Shown piece after piece: positions 29,388 through 38,526 of a stretch of DNA of 64,000 nucleotides; the stretch's first letter is position 1; each line of letters begins with the position of its first letter. The DNA lies in assembly GCF_013177315.1 (NCBI RefSeq), contig NZ_CP053661.1, forward strand, positions 1,860,001 through 1,924,000. Direction: 5' to 3'. The notes beneath the pieces were generated by a model. It did no database searches, had not been told where the DNA came from, and was given only the letters and a program-made list of their open reading frames with translations. The translations under genes and the position numbers were made by a program. The stretch comes from Thermoleptolyngbya sichuanensis A183. GTDB taxonomy: Bacteria; Cyanobacteriota; Cyanobacteriia; Elainellales; Elainellaceae.

Positions 29388-30641
29388 ATGCTCACGACTG
29401 CTCGTCCGCTCCAGCTTGATTACGTCCGCGCCCAGTTTCCAGCTTTGGCAGGAGAGTGGGTGTTTTTTGACAATGCGGGCGGTTCCCAAACCCTGAAGCG
29501 GGTTGCGGATCGCATCAGCGATTACCTTTTGACGACCAATGTGCAGCTTGGCGCATCCTACAACGTGTCGCAGCAATCGACTGCACGGGTTGCCGAAGCA
29601 GCCCAAGCCGCCGCGATGCTAATCAACGCCGCCGAGCCGGGCGAAGTGGTGATGGGCGGTTCCACCACCCTGCTGCTGCGGATCTTGTCGTTGTGCCTGG
29701 GGCAGACCTTTCGCCCCGGTGATGAGATCATCGTCACAAATTGCGACCATGAATCTAACATTGGCTGCTGGCTGGACTTGCGGAAGCAGGGCATCATCGT
29801 CAAGTTTTGGAACCTGAATCCAGAAACGCTCCAGCTTGATCTGGACACACTGGCACAGCTAATGACCCCACGCACTCGGCTGGTGGCGCTGACTCATGTT
29901 TCCAATATCCTGGGCACTATTAACCCGATTCGCCAAATCGCTGACTTGGTGCATGAGCGCGGCGCAATGATCTGCGTGGATGGCGTGGCCTATGCGCCCC
30001 ATCGCCGGGTGGATGTGCAGGCGCTGGACGTGGATTTTTACGTGTTCAGCTTCTACAAAGTCTATGGGCCGCACTACGCGCTGCTGTATGGCAAGCGGGA
30101 ACACCTGCTGACCATGCCGGGAATCAATCACTACTTCATCGGCCAGGAAACGATTCCCTACAAGTTTCAGCCTGGAAATGTGAATTTTGAACTGAGCTAT
30201 GGCGCGGCGGGTGTTGTGGATTATCTGAGCGATCTGGCTGTGCAGCATGGCAGCGATCGCCCCTCATCTGACCTGTCTGCTCGCCTCAGCGATGCCTTCG
30301 ACCGCATTGCCGAGCATGAAGAACTGTTGAGCGATCGCCTCCTCAGCTATCTCCACCGCCAGCCCCGCGTGAAACTCTGGGGCGACCCTACCGCAGACCG
30401 CGATCGCCGCGTGCCCACCATCGCCTTCACGGTCGGTCAACTCAACAGCGCCACGATTCCGCCGCAGATCGATCGGCATCATATCGGCATCCGCTATGGA
30501 GATTTCTATGCTCGACGGCTGATCGAAGACCTAGGACTGGCGCAGCAAAACGGCGTAGTGCGCGTCAGCATGGTGCATTACAACACCCTGGAAGAGTGCG
30601 ATCGCCTGATTGCCGCTCTCGATCCGATCATTGGCAGCTAG
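29388..30641 (+). CDS. Cysteine desulfurase-like class V aminotransferase
   Basis: A 417-residue pyridoxal-phosphate enzyme of the IscS/SufS/CsdA-like superfamily. It opens with FFDNAGGSQ, typical of a desulfurase-like subgroup. TNCDHESNIGCW contains the PLP-stacking His. CVDGVAYAPHRRVDVQALDVDFYVFSFYKVYGPH carries the PLP-binding Asp and Lys224. A late loop cysteine in the SufS position is not obvious, so desulfurase activity is not certain; lyase or isomerase members share this fold. It stands alone, with no suf genes in the window. Confidence 0.82.
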   Translation: MLTTARPLQLDYVRAQFPALAGEWVFFDNAGGSQTLKRVADRISDYLLTTNVQLGASYNVSQQSTARVAEAAQAAAMLINAAEPGEVVMGGSTTLLLRILSLCLGQTFRPGDEIIVTNCDHESNIGCWLDLRKQGIIVKFWNLNPETLQLDLDTLAQLMTPRTRLVALTHVSNILGTINPIRQIADLVHERGAMICVDGVAYAPHRRVDVQALDVDFYVFSFYKVYGPHYALLYGKREHLLTMPGINHYFIGQETIPYKFQPGNVNFELSYGAAGVVDYLSDLAVQHGSDRPSSDLSARLSDAFDRIAEHEELLSDRLLSYLHRQPRVKLWGDPTADRDRRVPTIAFTVGQLNSATIPPQIDRHHIGIRYGDFYARRLIEDLGLAQQNGVVRVSMVHYNTLEECDRLIAALDPIIGS

Positions 30642-30709
30642 AGAAGCGCAATAGGGTAGCAGAGTGATACAGTATTGAACCAAAAGCAACCCTGAGCCTT
30701 CACCCCAGC

Positions 30710-31003
30710 ATGTCTCCCGGAACCCGCCTAGAACGATACACCCTCAAGCACCCCAGCGAAGTTCTGCTGGTTACTGCCCGCACAGCCGACGGAGACGATC
30801 AGGTCGCCATTTTTCGCGGCTTCTCCAGTTCACTAACGCGCCCCACAGCCTACGATCCTGACGTTCCCGTGCTGCCGCCAGATGCAGAGATTCTCAGCAT
30901 CGATCGCCTCCAGGGTCCCTATGACCCGGCAAATCCGGTCTATCTTCAGCAAGGGCTAAGCTGGGGCGAAATGCAGGAATTGCTGATCAATCTGGGGCTA
31001 TAG
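30710..31003 (+). CDS. Conserved cyanobacterial/plastid-type protein (possibly DUF7734)
   Basis: A 97-residue cytoplasmic protein without membrane segments. Recognisable conserved blocks are LERYTLKHPSEVLLVTAR, DDQVAIFRGFSSSLTRPTAYDPDVPVLP and IDRLQGPYDPANPVYLQQGLSW. Related proteins occur across cyanobacteria and in plants; the family number is from memory. Function unknown. The 3' end including the stop is in a 25-bp tandem duplication. It lies 68 bp downstream of the cysteine desulfurase-like gene. Confidence 0.68.
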   Translation: MSPGTRLERYTLKHPSEVLLVTARTADGDDQVAIFRGFSSSLTRPTAYDPDVPVLPPDAEILSIDRLQGPYDPANPVYLQQGLSWGEMQELLINLGL

Positions 31004-31043
31004 TCTGGGATTAAAACCGGGGCTATAGTCTGGGGTTAAAACA
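30994..31043. repeat. 25-bp tandem duplication across a stop codon
   Basis: GGGGCTATAGTCTGGGATTA plus AAACC is repeated at 31019-31043 with two changes. The first copy contains the stop TAG (31001-31003). Shorter 12-bp degenerate copies (GGGGCTAGAACG) continue to about 31070. Confidence 0.88.
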
Positions 31044-31455
31044 GGGGCTAGAACGGGGGCTAGAACGGGAGCAAAAACTTTCTCTCCCTGTGGCGAAACT
31101 TCTACAGCAGGAGCCGCGTCACTAGATTCACAAGCTTTCACCCAGGGATTGCAAACCGCCTGAACCGGGCGCAGTGTGGTCAACTCAGTGGCGATCGCCC
31201 TTTCTTTGCAAGGCAAGCTGCGGAGATTGACCCCTGGCTTTTGCGTGCGATCGCGCTAGCACACAGACCAAACAATCTCGCTGCTCGTTAAAAATTCGAG
31301 CAAATTTCTGCGGATCTGCGGAAGTCCCCAGTGGAAAAGTTTGATAACTTTGTCGAATTTTCGGCCCATCTACCGAACTCAGGATTACGCTTTTAGGCAC
31401 ACTCTTATGAATCAGGGAAAACGCCACACCTTGAACATCCACATCGAGAGAGAGT
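31044..31455. other. Spacer upstream of the DUF3747 gene
   Basis: About 410 bases without a supported gene. The first 30 bases are 12-bp degenerate copies of GGGGCTAGAACG, and a HIP1 site lies near 31192. Promoter elements for the DUF3747 gene are presumably toward its right end. Confidence 0.5.
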
Positions 31456-32607
31456 ATGGAACGTCCACACTGGTTGTCCCTCACCGCCCTGACTGCCCTG
31501 AGCTTGGGCATGGGTGGGTTAAACGAACAGGCGATCGCCACCACCTTCAACAACACCCAGGTTGACCAAAGCCGCTTTGTGGTGCTGGGCAGCGCAGGTG
31601 GCAGTCGCATCACCATTTTGGAACAGGTCAGCAATGCCCGCGCCTGCTGGCAAGAATCGAGCAATGGCACCGTTGATGCCCTGATGACCCGGTTTGACTT
31701 TACGGGCATTTGCGCCCGCGCCACCGACCGCAACGGCTACTCGGTGCGCGTTGGCGGACAGGATCTGGGTCTGCAATACACCCTCCGCACTGTTACTCAG
31801 GGCAACCAAATCATCCTCTATGCCCAGCCCAGCAGCGGCAGCGGCACGTTGGAAATTGGTCGATCTCGCAGCGCTGCCAGCGGCTTCAACCGAATTCAGC
31901 TCAACCCCGGCTGGTATCTTAGCCGCCGCACGTTCAATGGGCAGCCTTTAGGGCACCTGTATCTGACCAATGACCTGTCGCTAGCAGCGCTAACCAGTGC
32001 CTCGCGCCCGATCGCCACGAACCCTGCACCCGTTGCGCCGCGTCCCACAACGCCCGCACCCTCCCCTACGCCAATCGTAGTTACGCCCGCACCTCAGCCG
32101 TCTCGACCCGTCGGCTCTGCCCCAGTTGAGATTCCTGTGCCGCCGCCGGCCGCCGGCGTTGTGGTGACTCGACCCACACCCGCACCTGTGCCCAGCACCG
32201 GGTCGCCGACCATTGTGAACGGCATTCCTCTGCCACCGCCGCCGCCATCGGTCAGCGCACCCGAATCGGTGGCAGTGCTACCTGTGCCGTCGCTGCCGCC
32301 TATGCCACTGGGACAAACCCCGCCCGGTCAGGTCGGTTCTGCCCGTCCTCCCGTGTTTACCGGAGCACCCCAACCCGCGTCGCCGTTGGCCTCTTCGCTG
32401 GGCTTTAGCTTCCGGGTGGTAGTGAATGGCAGTTCTCCCGACGTGCAAACTCGTGTGCGCTCTATTGTGCCCGATGCATTCCGCACAGTGATTAATGGGC
32501 AGGTTGTGATGCAGGCGGGTCTATTCCGCGATCGCGCCACGGCTGATCAAATGCTGCAACGACTCAGCAGCGCAAACTTGCAGGCGGCCGTAGTGCCAGT
32601 CAATTAG
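31456..32607 (+). CDS. Exported DUF3747 protein with SPOR-like C terminus
   Basis: A 383-residue protein. A signal-like N terminus (WLSLTALTALSLGMGG) precedes a DUF3747 domain at about residues 28-175 (FNNTQVDQSRFVVLGS, CWQESSNGTVDALM, GYSVRVGGQDLGLQY, LNPGWYLSRRTFNGQPLGHLYLTN). A ~130-residue Pro-rich linker follows, compatible with crossing the peptidoglycan layer. The last ~65 residues (FRVVVNG ... VMQAGLFRDRATADQMLQRLSSANLQAAVV) have the repeat-like pattern of SPOR domains, which bind denuded glycan. A periplasmic cell-wall role is inferred. Confidence 0.78.
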   Translation: MERPHWLSLTALTALSLGMGGLNEQAIATTFNNTQVDQSRFVVLGSAGGSRITILEQVSNARACWQESSNGTVDALMTRFDFTGICARATDRNGYSVRVGGQDLGLQYTLRTVTQGNQIILYAQPSSGSGTLEIGRSRSAASGFNRIQLNPGWYLSRRTFNGQPLGHLYLTNDLSLAALTSASRPIATNPAPVAPRPTTPAPSPTPIVVTPAPQPSRPVGSAPVEIPVPPPAAGVVVTRPTPAPVPSTGSPTIVNGIPLPPPPPSVSAPESVAVLPVPSLPPMPLGQTPPGQVGSARPPVFTGAPQPASPLASSLGFSFRVVVNGSSPDVQTRVRSIVPDAFRTVINGQVVMQAGLFRDRATADQMLQRLSSANLQAAVVPVN

Positions 32608-32762
32608 CAACAACGCTAACGGTGTTTGGAGTGGTGGAGTGATAGGGTGGGAGAAAAAAAGAAAAGAGAAAACAGAAAAAGGAAGAGGTTTTATTTTTCA
32701 TTCTTCGTTCTTCGTTCTTCCTTTTCCGTCTCTCTCCAACACCCCAACACTCCTAACCCCTT

Positions 32763-32948
32763 ATGTCTCACCTTACGCCCGAAGAACTCGCCGAATGGCA
32801 GCGCGTGCTGGATGCGGCGAACTACAACAATATTTTTTGCCACTGCCGCCAGTGCGATCGCGAATGGGTTGCTTCCACAGAAGCCCCTTGCACCTGCGGC
32901 AGTATTCGCGTGGAATATATTGCCTGCTGGCAATTTCCAGATGACTAG
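32763..32948 (+). CDS. Small cysteine-rich, zinc-ribbon-like protein
   Basis: A 61-residue protein. Its cysteines fall in two pairs, FCHCRQCDREW and CTCGS, which suits a small treble-clef or zinc-ribbon fold, followed by a conserved-looking IACWQFPDD tail. Similar short proteins occur in cyanobacteria but have no known function. The start has a poor ribosome site. Its last nine codons and stop are the first unit of a 28-bp tandem repeat, so three further copies or partial copies of its 3' end lie downstream. Confidence 0.65.
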   Translation: MSHLTPEELAEWQRVLDAANYNNIFCHCRQCDREWVASTEAPCTCGSIRVEYIACWQFPDD

Positions 32949-33014
32949 CGCCTGCTGACAATTTCCAGATGATTAGCGCCTGCTGGCAATTTCCAGATGA
33001 CTAGCGCCTGCTGG
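32922..33014. repeat. 28-bp tandem repeat, 3.3 copies, across a stop codon
   Basis: Units start GCCTGCTGGCAATTTCCAGA at 32922, 32950 and 32978, with a 9-base partial unit at 33006. The first unit is the 3' end of the small zinc-ribbon gene with its TAG at 32946-32948; the others differ by one base or none. Confidence 0.93.
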
Positions 33015-33072
33015 AATCTAAAATCGCCAATCATAAAACCCAAAATCGCCAGAACTGCAATCGCTCTGTCGC

Positions 33073-33135
33073 CTTAACTCGACGATCGCCATTTCTTAAC
33101 GTAGACCCCACTATAGGATTATCAATTCTTAACGC
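33073..33135 (+). promoter_or_regulatory. Candidate Pho box array upstream of pstS
   Basis: CTTAAC occurs at 33073 (CTTAACTC), 33095 (CTTAACGT) and 33128 (CTTAACGC). The spacings are 22 and 33 bp, exact multiples of the 11-bp period of cyanobacterial Pho boxes, whose consensus is close to CTTAACCT with 3-bp gaps. It lies 64-126 bp before the pstS start. SphR/PhoB binding is inferred; the intermediate positions are degenerate. Confidence 0.5.
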
Positions 33136-33198
33136 TCGGCCGCTACGCTACCTGTGTTGAAGAAGACATTTCTTACATCCTTTGGGAGAGCAAGCATT

Positions 33199-34215
33199 AT
33201 GGTGGCAAGCGGAGTTCGGTTAAACCGCTTTGTGAAGGTTTTGGGAGCGATCGCTGCAACAGTGGCAGCGGTGAGCGTACCCGTTGCTGTGTTTTCACAA
33301 ACAAATCGCCTGATCAAAATTGACGGTTCTAGCACGGTGTTCCCGATCACCGAAGCCATGGCCGAAGAGTTTATGAAAATCAATCGGGATGTCAACGTTA
33401 CCGTTGGGATCTCTGGCACAGGCGGCGGCTTTAGCAAGTTCTGCGCGGGTGAAACGGACATTTCCAACGCTTCTCGCCCGATCCGTCAATCTGAGATTGA
33501 GAAGTGCCGTGCGGCAGGCATCAACTACATCGAACTGCCGGTTGCTTATGACGCGCTGACGGTTGTGGTCAACCCCCGCAACACCTGGACGACCAGCCTA
33601 ACCACTGCCGAACTAAAGAAAATCTGGGAACCGGGCAGCACCATCAACAACTGGAGCCAGGTTCGCAGCGGCTTCCCCAATGTCCGCATGAACCTGTATG
33701 GCCCTGGAACTGACTCTGGAACCTTCGACTACTTCACCGAGGCTATCAACGGCAAGGCAGGAGACAGCCGCAGCGACTACACCGCCAGCGAAGATGACAA
33801 CGTGCTAGTGCAGGGTGTGGTTCAAGACCAGGGTGCATTGGGCTATTTCGGTTTTGCCTACTATGAGGAAAACCGGAACCGCCTCAAGTCGGTGGCTATC
33901 GACAACGGCAATGGCCGTCCTGTCGCGCCGAGCCGCGAGGCTGTAGAAAATAATACCTACACACCGCTGTCTCGCCCTGTCTTCATCTACGTGAGCGATC
34001 GCGCCGCACAGCGCCCTGAAGTTCGCCAGTTTGTGTCCTTCTACCTGAGCAGCCCTCAGCTTGTGGATGAGGTTGGCTACGTTCGTCTGCCCAGCGAAGG
34101 CTACACGCTGGCTCGCCAACTGCTGGAGCGCAACGAATTCGGCACCCGCTTTGCTAATCGGGAAACTGTTGGGATTAGCATCCAGGAACTTCTGCGCCTC
34201 GAAGCTCAGCGATAG
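33199..34215 (+). CDS. Phosphate-binding protein (PstS/SphX family)
   Basis: A 338-residue periplasmic substrate-binding protein. The signal peptide covers about residues 10-33 ([23 protein letters not shown]). The mature part begins [20 protein letters not shown], then [27 protein letters not shown] and [18 protein letters not shown], the three phosphate-contact loops of PstS-like proteins. It resembles the SphX/PstS-1 branch common in cyanobacteria. No pstC, pstA or pstB follows, so it is an orphan binding protein here. The ATG at 33199 follows GGGAGAG and gives a normal signal peptide; the longer GTG frame from 33154 is less likely. Confidence 0.9.
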   Translation: MVASGVRLNRFVKVLGAIAATVAAVSVPVAVFSQTNRLIKIDGSSTVFPITEAMAEEFMKINRDVNVTVGISGTGGGFSKFCAGETDISNASRPIRQSEIEKCRAAGINYIELPVAYDALTVVVNPRNTWTTSLTTAELKKIWEPGSTINNWSQVRSGFPNVRMNLYGPGTDSGTFDYFTEAINGKAGDSRSDYTASEDDNVLVQGVVQDQGALGYFGFAYYEENRNRLKSVAIDNGNGRPVAPSREAVENNTYTPLSRPVFIYVSDRAAQRPEVRQFVSFYLSSPQLVDEVGYVRLPSEGYTLARQLLERNEFGTRFANRETVGISIQELLRLEAQR

Positions 34216-34470
34216 AAGCGCCTGACGGTTTGCTTTCAACGCTTTGCTGATTGGTTAGTCTCTGGTCTCCTTGGAGCAGTTTCTTTGAGTCTGTTCCAGG
34301 GAGACTCTCTATCGGTGGTAGACAAACGGTGATAGACAGATGGACAACCGTCGCAATTAAGCGGGCGATCGCCCCCTCAAATTTCTCTCTTCGCGCCCTT
34401 TTCTACACAAGCTTTTTCACAAGCCCTTCAACATTCATCCCAGTCTCTTCAAGCCAATCATTCTTTCATC

Positions 34471-35343
34471 ATGGGACGGTCAACTCCGCGTCTGCCAGCC
34501 GCCACACTCCAAGTTCACAAGTCTTCCTCGCCGTGGCAGATGTTCTGGCGGCCGATGTTGTTGGCCTCTGTCGCGCTCCATGCACTCGTGCTGGGGCTAC
34601 CGCTCGCCTCTGAGCCAGAGCCAGAACCCGAAGAGACTGCCGAAGAAGTTCAAGAAGAAAGTATTCAACTGTCTACTCTGGCAGCACCGCCTCGCCCGAC
34701 TCCATCGCCTTCGCCCAGGCCTGCACCATCACCGACTCCTCAGGCCCGTCCCACCCCTGTTGCGTCTCGTCCCAATCCGGTTCCGGCGGTTCGTCCCGAA
34801 CCTCAGCCTAGCCCAGTGACGACCCCTTCGCCGACCCCAACTCCTGAAGCGTCACCCACGCCCGAAGCGTCACCCACGCCTGAGGCTAGCCCAGCACTCA
34901 ACGAACCAGTAGCGGCCGTCACCCCCGATCCAGACCCAGCCGCCGCTGCCGCCAGTTTCGATCCCTCTGCGCTCCAGGCGGAGCTACAGGCAAGTCTTCA
35001 GGGCATTCAGGGAAGTGTTGGACTCCAGCCCTTTCCAGGAGTCTTCCGAAACCCAGCCAGTTTCTATGTTTCCGAAGACCCAGAAGAGTTGATGCCTGGT
35101 ATCAAAACGATGCAGTGGTTTAATGATCTGCGGTCAGAGGAAGTATTTAGCCGATTGCAAGACACTTACGGAGCGCGTGGGTTTACGTTTGAAGAGATCG
35201 GGGAATATGGCGGCGGGCGAGTCTATGAGCTAAGAACGTCTGAGGGAGAGGTTGTAGACATCGTAAACGTCGTCCCAGGGAAGGGCAACATCTCAACAGT
35301 TGTCATCATATGGGAATTTGATCCCAACGCACCCCCGACATAA
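34471..35343 (+). CDS. TonB-like protein with proline-rich linker
   Basis: A 290-residue protein with TonB architecture. One membrane anchor lies near residues 28-46 (MLLASVALHALVLGLPLA, with the SxxxH pattern of TonB anchors). A ~110-residue Pro/Glu-rich periplasmic linker follows, including three 18-bp repeats encoding SPTPEA. The C-terminal domain (about residues 170-290) does not show a typical TonB box-binding motif: it reads FPGVFRNPASFYVSEDPEE ... GFTFEEIGEYGGGRVYELRTSEG. No exbB/exbD is adjacent. It may be a TonB variant or another envelope-spanning protein. Confidence 0.6.
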   Translation: MGRSTPRLPAATLQVHKSSSPWQMFWRPMLLASVALHALVLGLPLASEPEPEPEETAEEVQEESIQLSTLAAPPRPTPSPSPRPAPSPTPQARPTPVASRPNPVPAVRPEPQPSPVTTPSPTPTPEASPTPEASPTPEASPALNEPVAAVTPDPDPAAAAASFDPSALQAELQASLQGIQGSVGLQPFPGVFRNPASFYVSEDPEELMPGIKTMQWFNDLRSEEVFSRLQDTYGARGFTFEEIGEYGGGRVYELRTSEGEVVDIVNVVPGKGNISTVVIIWEFDPNAPPT

Positions 35344-35570
35344 TCTACGCTCCAGGGATAAAGCAACAGGAATTTCGGGCGATCGCCCCCTGAGGACGAA
35401 TCGAGCTAGCTTTATCGAAGTTTTAGAGCTAATTTATGAAGCAAATCTTAAGAAACCTGAAACTCTTGGCATGTGTGGCTTTGAGGTCATGTTTGCCCAG
35501 GAAAAGCGGTTTCTCGGAAATCCTTGATTAACAAGGCTTTCAGGCTCCTTTACAAATTAGCTCTTAGCCA

Positions 35571-35610
35571 CGCATACCCTACATAACCTACGCATACCCT
35601 ACATCACCTA
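35571..35610. repeat. 20-bp tandem duplication
   Basis: CGCATACCCTACATAACCTA is followed by a copy with one base change. It lies in the spacer beyond the TonB-like gene. Confidence 0.88.
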
Positions 35611-35817
35611 AGGCAGAAGTGTTGAACGCAATGTTAGCAGGGCAAGTTCATAGCTGAATCCAGTACAAAAGATCTATAATTCTGCCTGTAATGACCTACT
35701 TATTGCTTCCATTCTCAATAATCCGCCTCTTGAGAGTGCTTTTTGTAAAGTTTTACCATCAAGATTCAACACTTCTGCACCTAAGGTAGAGGACGGGCGC
35801 ATCCCTGTTATGCAAGT

Positions 35818-35917
35818 TTGCCCTCATCCCCCAACCCCTTCTCCCAAAAACGGAGAAGGGGAGCCAGATTGGAAGCCCCTCTCCCGCTTTGGGAGAGGGA
35901 TTTAGGGTGAGGGTTAC
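35818..35917. repeat. Dispersed CCCTCATCCCCCAACCCC repeat, copy 1
   Basis: TGCCCTCATCCCCCAACCCC is followed by two nested palindromes, CTTCTCCC...GGAGAAGG and CCCTCTCCCGC...GGGAGAGGG. It ends GTGAGGGTT, an inverted counterpart of its start. A second member is at 51121-51250. This is a common family of structured intergenic repeats in cyanobacteria. Confidence 0.7.
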
Positions 35918-36215
35918 AAAAGTGGGATATACCCGTAGAGGACTCATTCACGGAATTCTTTCACCGAATCAATTCTGGCGTATTCCAAAGGCTGGTAGGC
36001 GAAATATCTGCCAGCCAAGTGCGCTTAGCTCCAAATATCCTCAACTTTAAGCTCTTAGTGTAGAGATTGTGAAGCTATCAGAAAGCTATCAGAAATAGAT
36101 AGGGTGGTGCTGTAGTCTGTAGTAGGATATCGAAATAAAGTATCTATCGAAATAGGATATCGTGAGGTGTCGCGTCATTCCCACTACGCCACATCAGAAA
36201 ATCGGAAATTAGCAA

Positions 36216-36248
36216 TAAAAAACCCCTAGACGTAAAGCCCAGAGGTTT
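36216..36248 (-). terminator. Probable terminator of gltA
   Basis: On the minus strand AAACCTCT and AGGGGTTT form an 8-bp stem (one G-U pair) around a ~12-base loop, followed by a T-run. It lies about 130 bases after the gltA stop. Confidence 0.45.
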
Positions 36249-36376
36249 GGAGTTCCTGAAAATCGTCACTTGATTAAATAATCTCAAGCCTCCATAAATT
36301 CCGCAAGGGGGTTTAACCCTCTCTTGTTCTCAAGTTCATCAAAAACTCAAGGAACTTCGTAAACGTTCCCCGGAAT

Positions 36377-37558
36377 TTACTTAGCCACTAGCTCTGGAAG
36401 CAGGGAGTCGCTGACGAAACCATTGCGTTCGTCGATGGGGATGTAGGGCTTGTTGTGGTCGCCTGTATAGATCTGGGTAGGACGGAAGATGCGGTTGGCT
36501 TCGAGTTGCTCCTTCCAGTGGGCTAGCCAGCCCGCCACACGGGCGATTGCAAACACGGGCGTAAACAAGTCTGTCGGAATCCCCAGCTTGCGGTATACCA
36601 GCCCAGAGTAGAAGTCCACGTTTGGATAAATTCCCTTGTGACCCAGCTTTTCTTCGACCGCCTTTTCCATGGCGATCGCAATATCGTAATAGTGATCGCG
36701 CCCAAACTTCTCAAACAGTTGCTCTGCCAAGTTTTGCAGAATGATGGCGCGGGGGTCTTTCACCTTATATACCCGATGCCCAAAGCCCATAATCTTGGAC
36801 TTGCGCTCTAGGCAGGTCTCTAGGTACGGCTGCACGTTTTCCACGGAGCCGATTTCCTCCAGCATTAAAATTACTTCTTCGTTCGCGCCACCGTGTAGCG
36901 GCCCGGCAAGCGTCCCCACGGCCGACGCAACCACCGCATAGGGATCGGTCAGCGTTGAAGCCGTCACCATTGCCGAAAAGGTCGATGCGTTGATGGTGTG
37001 TTCTGCATGGAGGGTTAGGCAGACATCAAAAATCTGCGCCGCCAGCGGGTCAGGTTCCTGCTCCGTCAGCATGTAGAGAAAGTTAGCAGCATAGTCCAGA
37101 TCGTCGCGGGGCTGAATAGGGTCGTTTCCCTTTCGCATCAGTTGAAACGCCGCAACCATTGTGGGAATTTTGGCCAGCAGCCGCACCACCGCCGCCCGGA
37201 TGTAGGCTGGGTCTTCGAGCGCCCGCCTAGAATAGAACAGCCCCAGCGCTGCGGCACAGGCTTGGAGCGCATCCATCGGATGACCGCTCTCTGGGAAGCA
37301 CTTCATCATGTCGCGGATGCGGTACTTCAGCCGTCGATGCGTTTGCACCTCGTGCTTAAAGTCTGCCAATTCTTCACGGGTGGGCAACACGCCCCAAATC
37401 AGCAGATAGGAGGTTTCTAGAAACGTGCTGTGTTTCGCCAGTTCCTCAATGTGAATGCCCCGATACTCCAGAATGCCATTCTGACCATCGACAAAGCTAA
37501 TGCTGGATTGGGTGGCGGGCACCCCGTCCAAACCAGGTCTGTATTCGCAAGCCGTCAT
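36377..37558 (-). CDS. gltA: Citrate synthase
   Basis: A 393-residue citrate synthase that condenses acetyl-CoA and oxaloacetate at TCA-cycle entry. Catalytic residues lie in LTLHAEHTINASTF (first His), GFGHRVYKVKDPRA (second His) and DLFTPVFAIARVAGWLAHWKEQ (Asp in the usual position just before the PVFAI segment). The N-terminal GILEYRGIHIEEL and the length match the compact bacterial dimeric type used by cyanobacteria. The start context is clean, with no longer in-frame alternative. It has its own terminator candidate downstream. Confidence 0.95.
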   Translation of the reverse strand: MTACEYRPGLDGVPATQSSISFVDGQNGILEYRGIHIEELAKHSTFLETSYLLIWGVLPTREELADFKHEVQTHRRLKYRIRDMMKCFPESGHPMDALQACAAALGLFYSRRALEDPAYIRAAVVRLLAKIPTMVAAFQLMRKGNDPIQPRDDLDYAANFLYMLTEQEPDPLAAQIFDVCLTLHAEHTINASTFSAMVTASTLTDPYAVVASAVGTLAGPLHGGANEEVILMLEEIGSVENVQPYLETCLERKSKIMGFGHRVYKVKDPRAIILQNLAEQLFEKFGRDHYYDIAIAMEKAVEEKLGHKGIYPNVDFYSGLVYRKLGIPTDLFTPVFAIARVAGWLAHWKEQLEANRIFRPTQIYTGDHNKPYIPIDERNGFVSDSLLPELVAK

Positions 37559-37728
37559 AATTTCACCGTGCGCCCGACTATGAATGTGTTGCTTGCTATT
37601 CTACGACCCAGTTTGGGGCAGTTTTGTTTGTTCTAAGCTATGTCTTAAGTCTTTAGGCCTTTCAAAGGCGGCGACTCGATTTGAATCGTCCGTCGCTATC
37701 TCCGGAGTCGAACCTTAGGCTGTGCCTG

Positions 37729-38526
37729 CTATTGGGGCGATCGCTGCGATAGGTTTGGCGGAGCGATGGGCAGTTCAGCCGCAATGTTGCTCAACCCAAC
37801 GGAGTTCAGCAAATTTTGCCATTGGGTCACGATCGCCCCATCGGTGGGCTGGCGATAGGGGTCTGTGAGGCTGGCGATCGCCTCGTACCAGATGCCAGAG
37901 CGGGCATAGAGCGCGGGCAAATCGGCAGGGCTGGTCGTGGCGATCGCTGCGGCCAATTCCGCTGAAGGCTGCACACGCTGAATCCAGCTATCCACCACCA
38001 GGTTGCCCGACGGGTCGTTGGGGTCGCAAACCAGGGCAAAGCTCCAGTGATAATCGCGCCCGATTTCCAGGGGAGCCATGTTCGCTTCGGCAGGCAAGCT
38101 GATGCGGAGAATGCCAGACTGATTGCCCGTGCTGAAGCTGGTGCGATAGATTTCGGTGTCTTGGTCGTCGGTCAGGATTAGCTCGGCTGCGGCGGCTTTT
38201 TCAGCATAGGCAGCCGGAACGTAGACGAAAAAGGTGGGATATTCGCTGAGGGTATAGCCCAGGTTTTGTGCCGGAACGATAGCTGTGAGGCGGTTCTGTT
38301 CACCGGGAACTGCGCTTGTCCAACAGCCGCGAGTGCCGCCGCCTTCGCGCCGTCCGGGCAGGCCGCGGTTGGGGGGAACGTAGTCCTGCGCCAGCGCTGT
38401 GATGGGGACACTGCCGAGGGTGATGCCAAGGGCGATCGCCGCTAGAAAGGCTTTGGCGAGGGGTTTGCAAGCCGACTGTACCACAGCAGAGAAGAGAGAC
38501 AAGCGTTTGGAGGGAAGGTGAATCAT
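37729..38526 (-). CDS. Exported DUF928 protein
   Basis: A 265-residue protein with a signal peptide (residues 25-46, likely cut after ITALAQ). The DUF928 core follows: GLPGRREGGGTRGCW, LTAIVPAQNLGYTLSEYPTFFVYVP, AELILTDDQDTEIYRTSF, GRDYHWSFALVCDPNDPSGN and VDSWIQRVQ. DUF928 is a cyanobacterial family of secreted beta-rich proteins, often near CHAT or adenylate/guanylate-cyclase proteins; no such gene is adjacent here. Function unknown. Confidence 0.85.
   Translation of the reverse strand: MIHLPSKRLSLFSAVVQSACKPLAKAFLAAIALGITLGSVPITALAQDYVPPNRGLPGRREGGGTRGCWTSAVPGEQNRLTAIVPAQNLGYTLSEYPTFFVYVPAAYAEKAAAAELILTDDQDTEIYRTSFSTGNQSGILRISLPAEANMAPLEIGRDYHWSFALVCDPNDPSGNLVVDSWIQRVQPSAELAAAIATTSPADLPALYARSGIWYEAIASLTDPYRQPTDGAIVTQWQNLLNSVGLSNIAAELPIAPPNLSQRSPQ

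Larger units (their letters stand above)
35344..36376. other. 1-kb spacer rich in short repeats, no supported gene
   Basis: It contains a 20-bp duplication (CGCATACCCTACATAACCTA) at 35571-35610, a dispersed repeat at 35818-35917, and AT-rich direct repeats around 36070-36165 (GAAGCTATCA and GGATATCG types). The probable gltA terminator lies at 36216-36248. A 32-codon hydrophobic frame near 35690 was considered and not supported. This is the longest non-coding stretch of the window. Confidence 0.55.

Noticed and set aside
34251-34613. A 120-codon plus-strand frame before the TonB-like gene
   Set aside because: It overlaps the TonB-like gene in another frame and has no recognisable domain or good ribosome site.
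35690-35790. A 32-codon hydrophobic frame that could be a tiny photosystem-type protein
   Set aside because: It does not match any known Psb/Psa/Pet small subunit I can recall and has no clear ribosome site.
37640-37728. Minus-strand GGTTCGACTCCGG resembling a tRNA T-arm
   Set aside because: The stems flanking the loop are not complementary and no acceptor or anticodon arm can be built around it.
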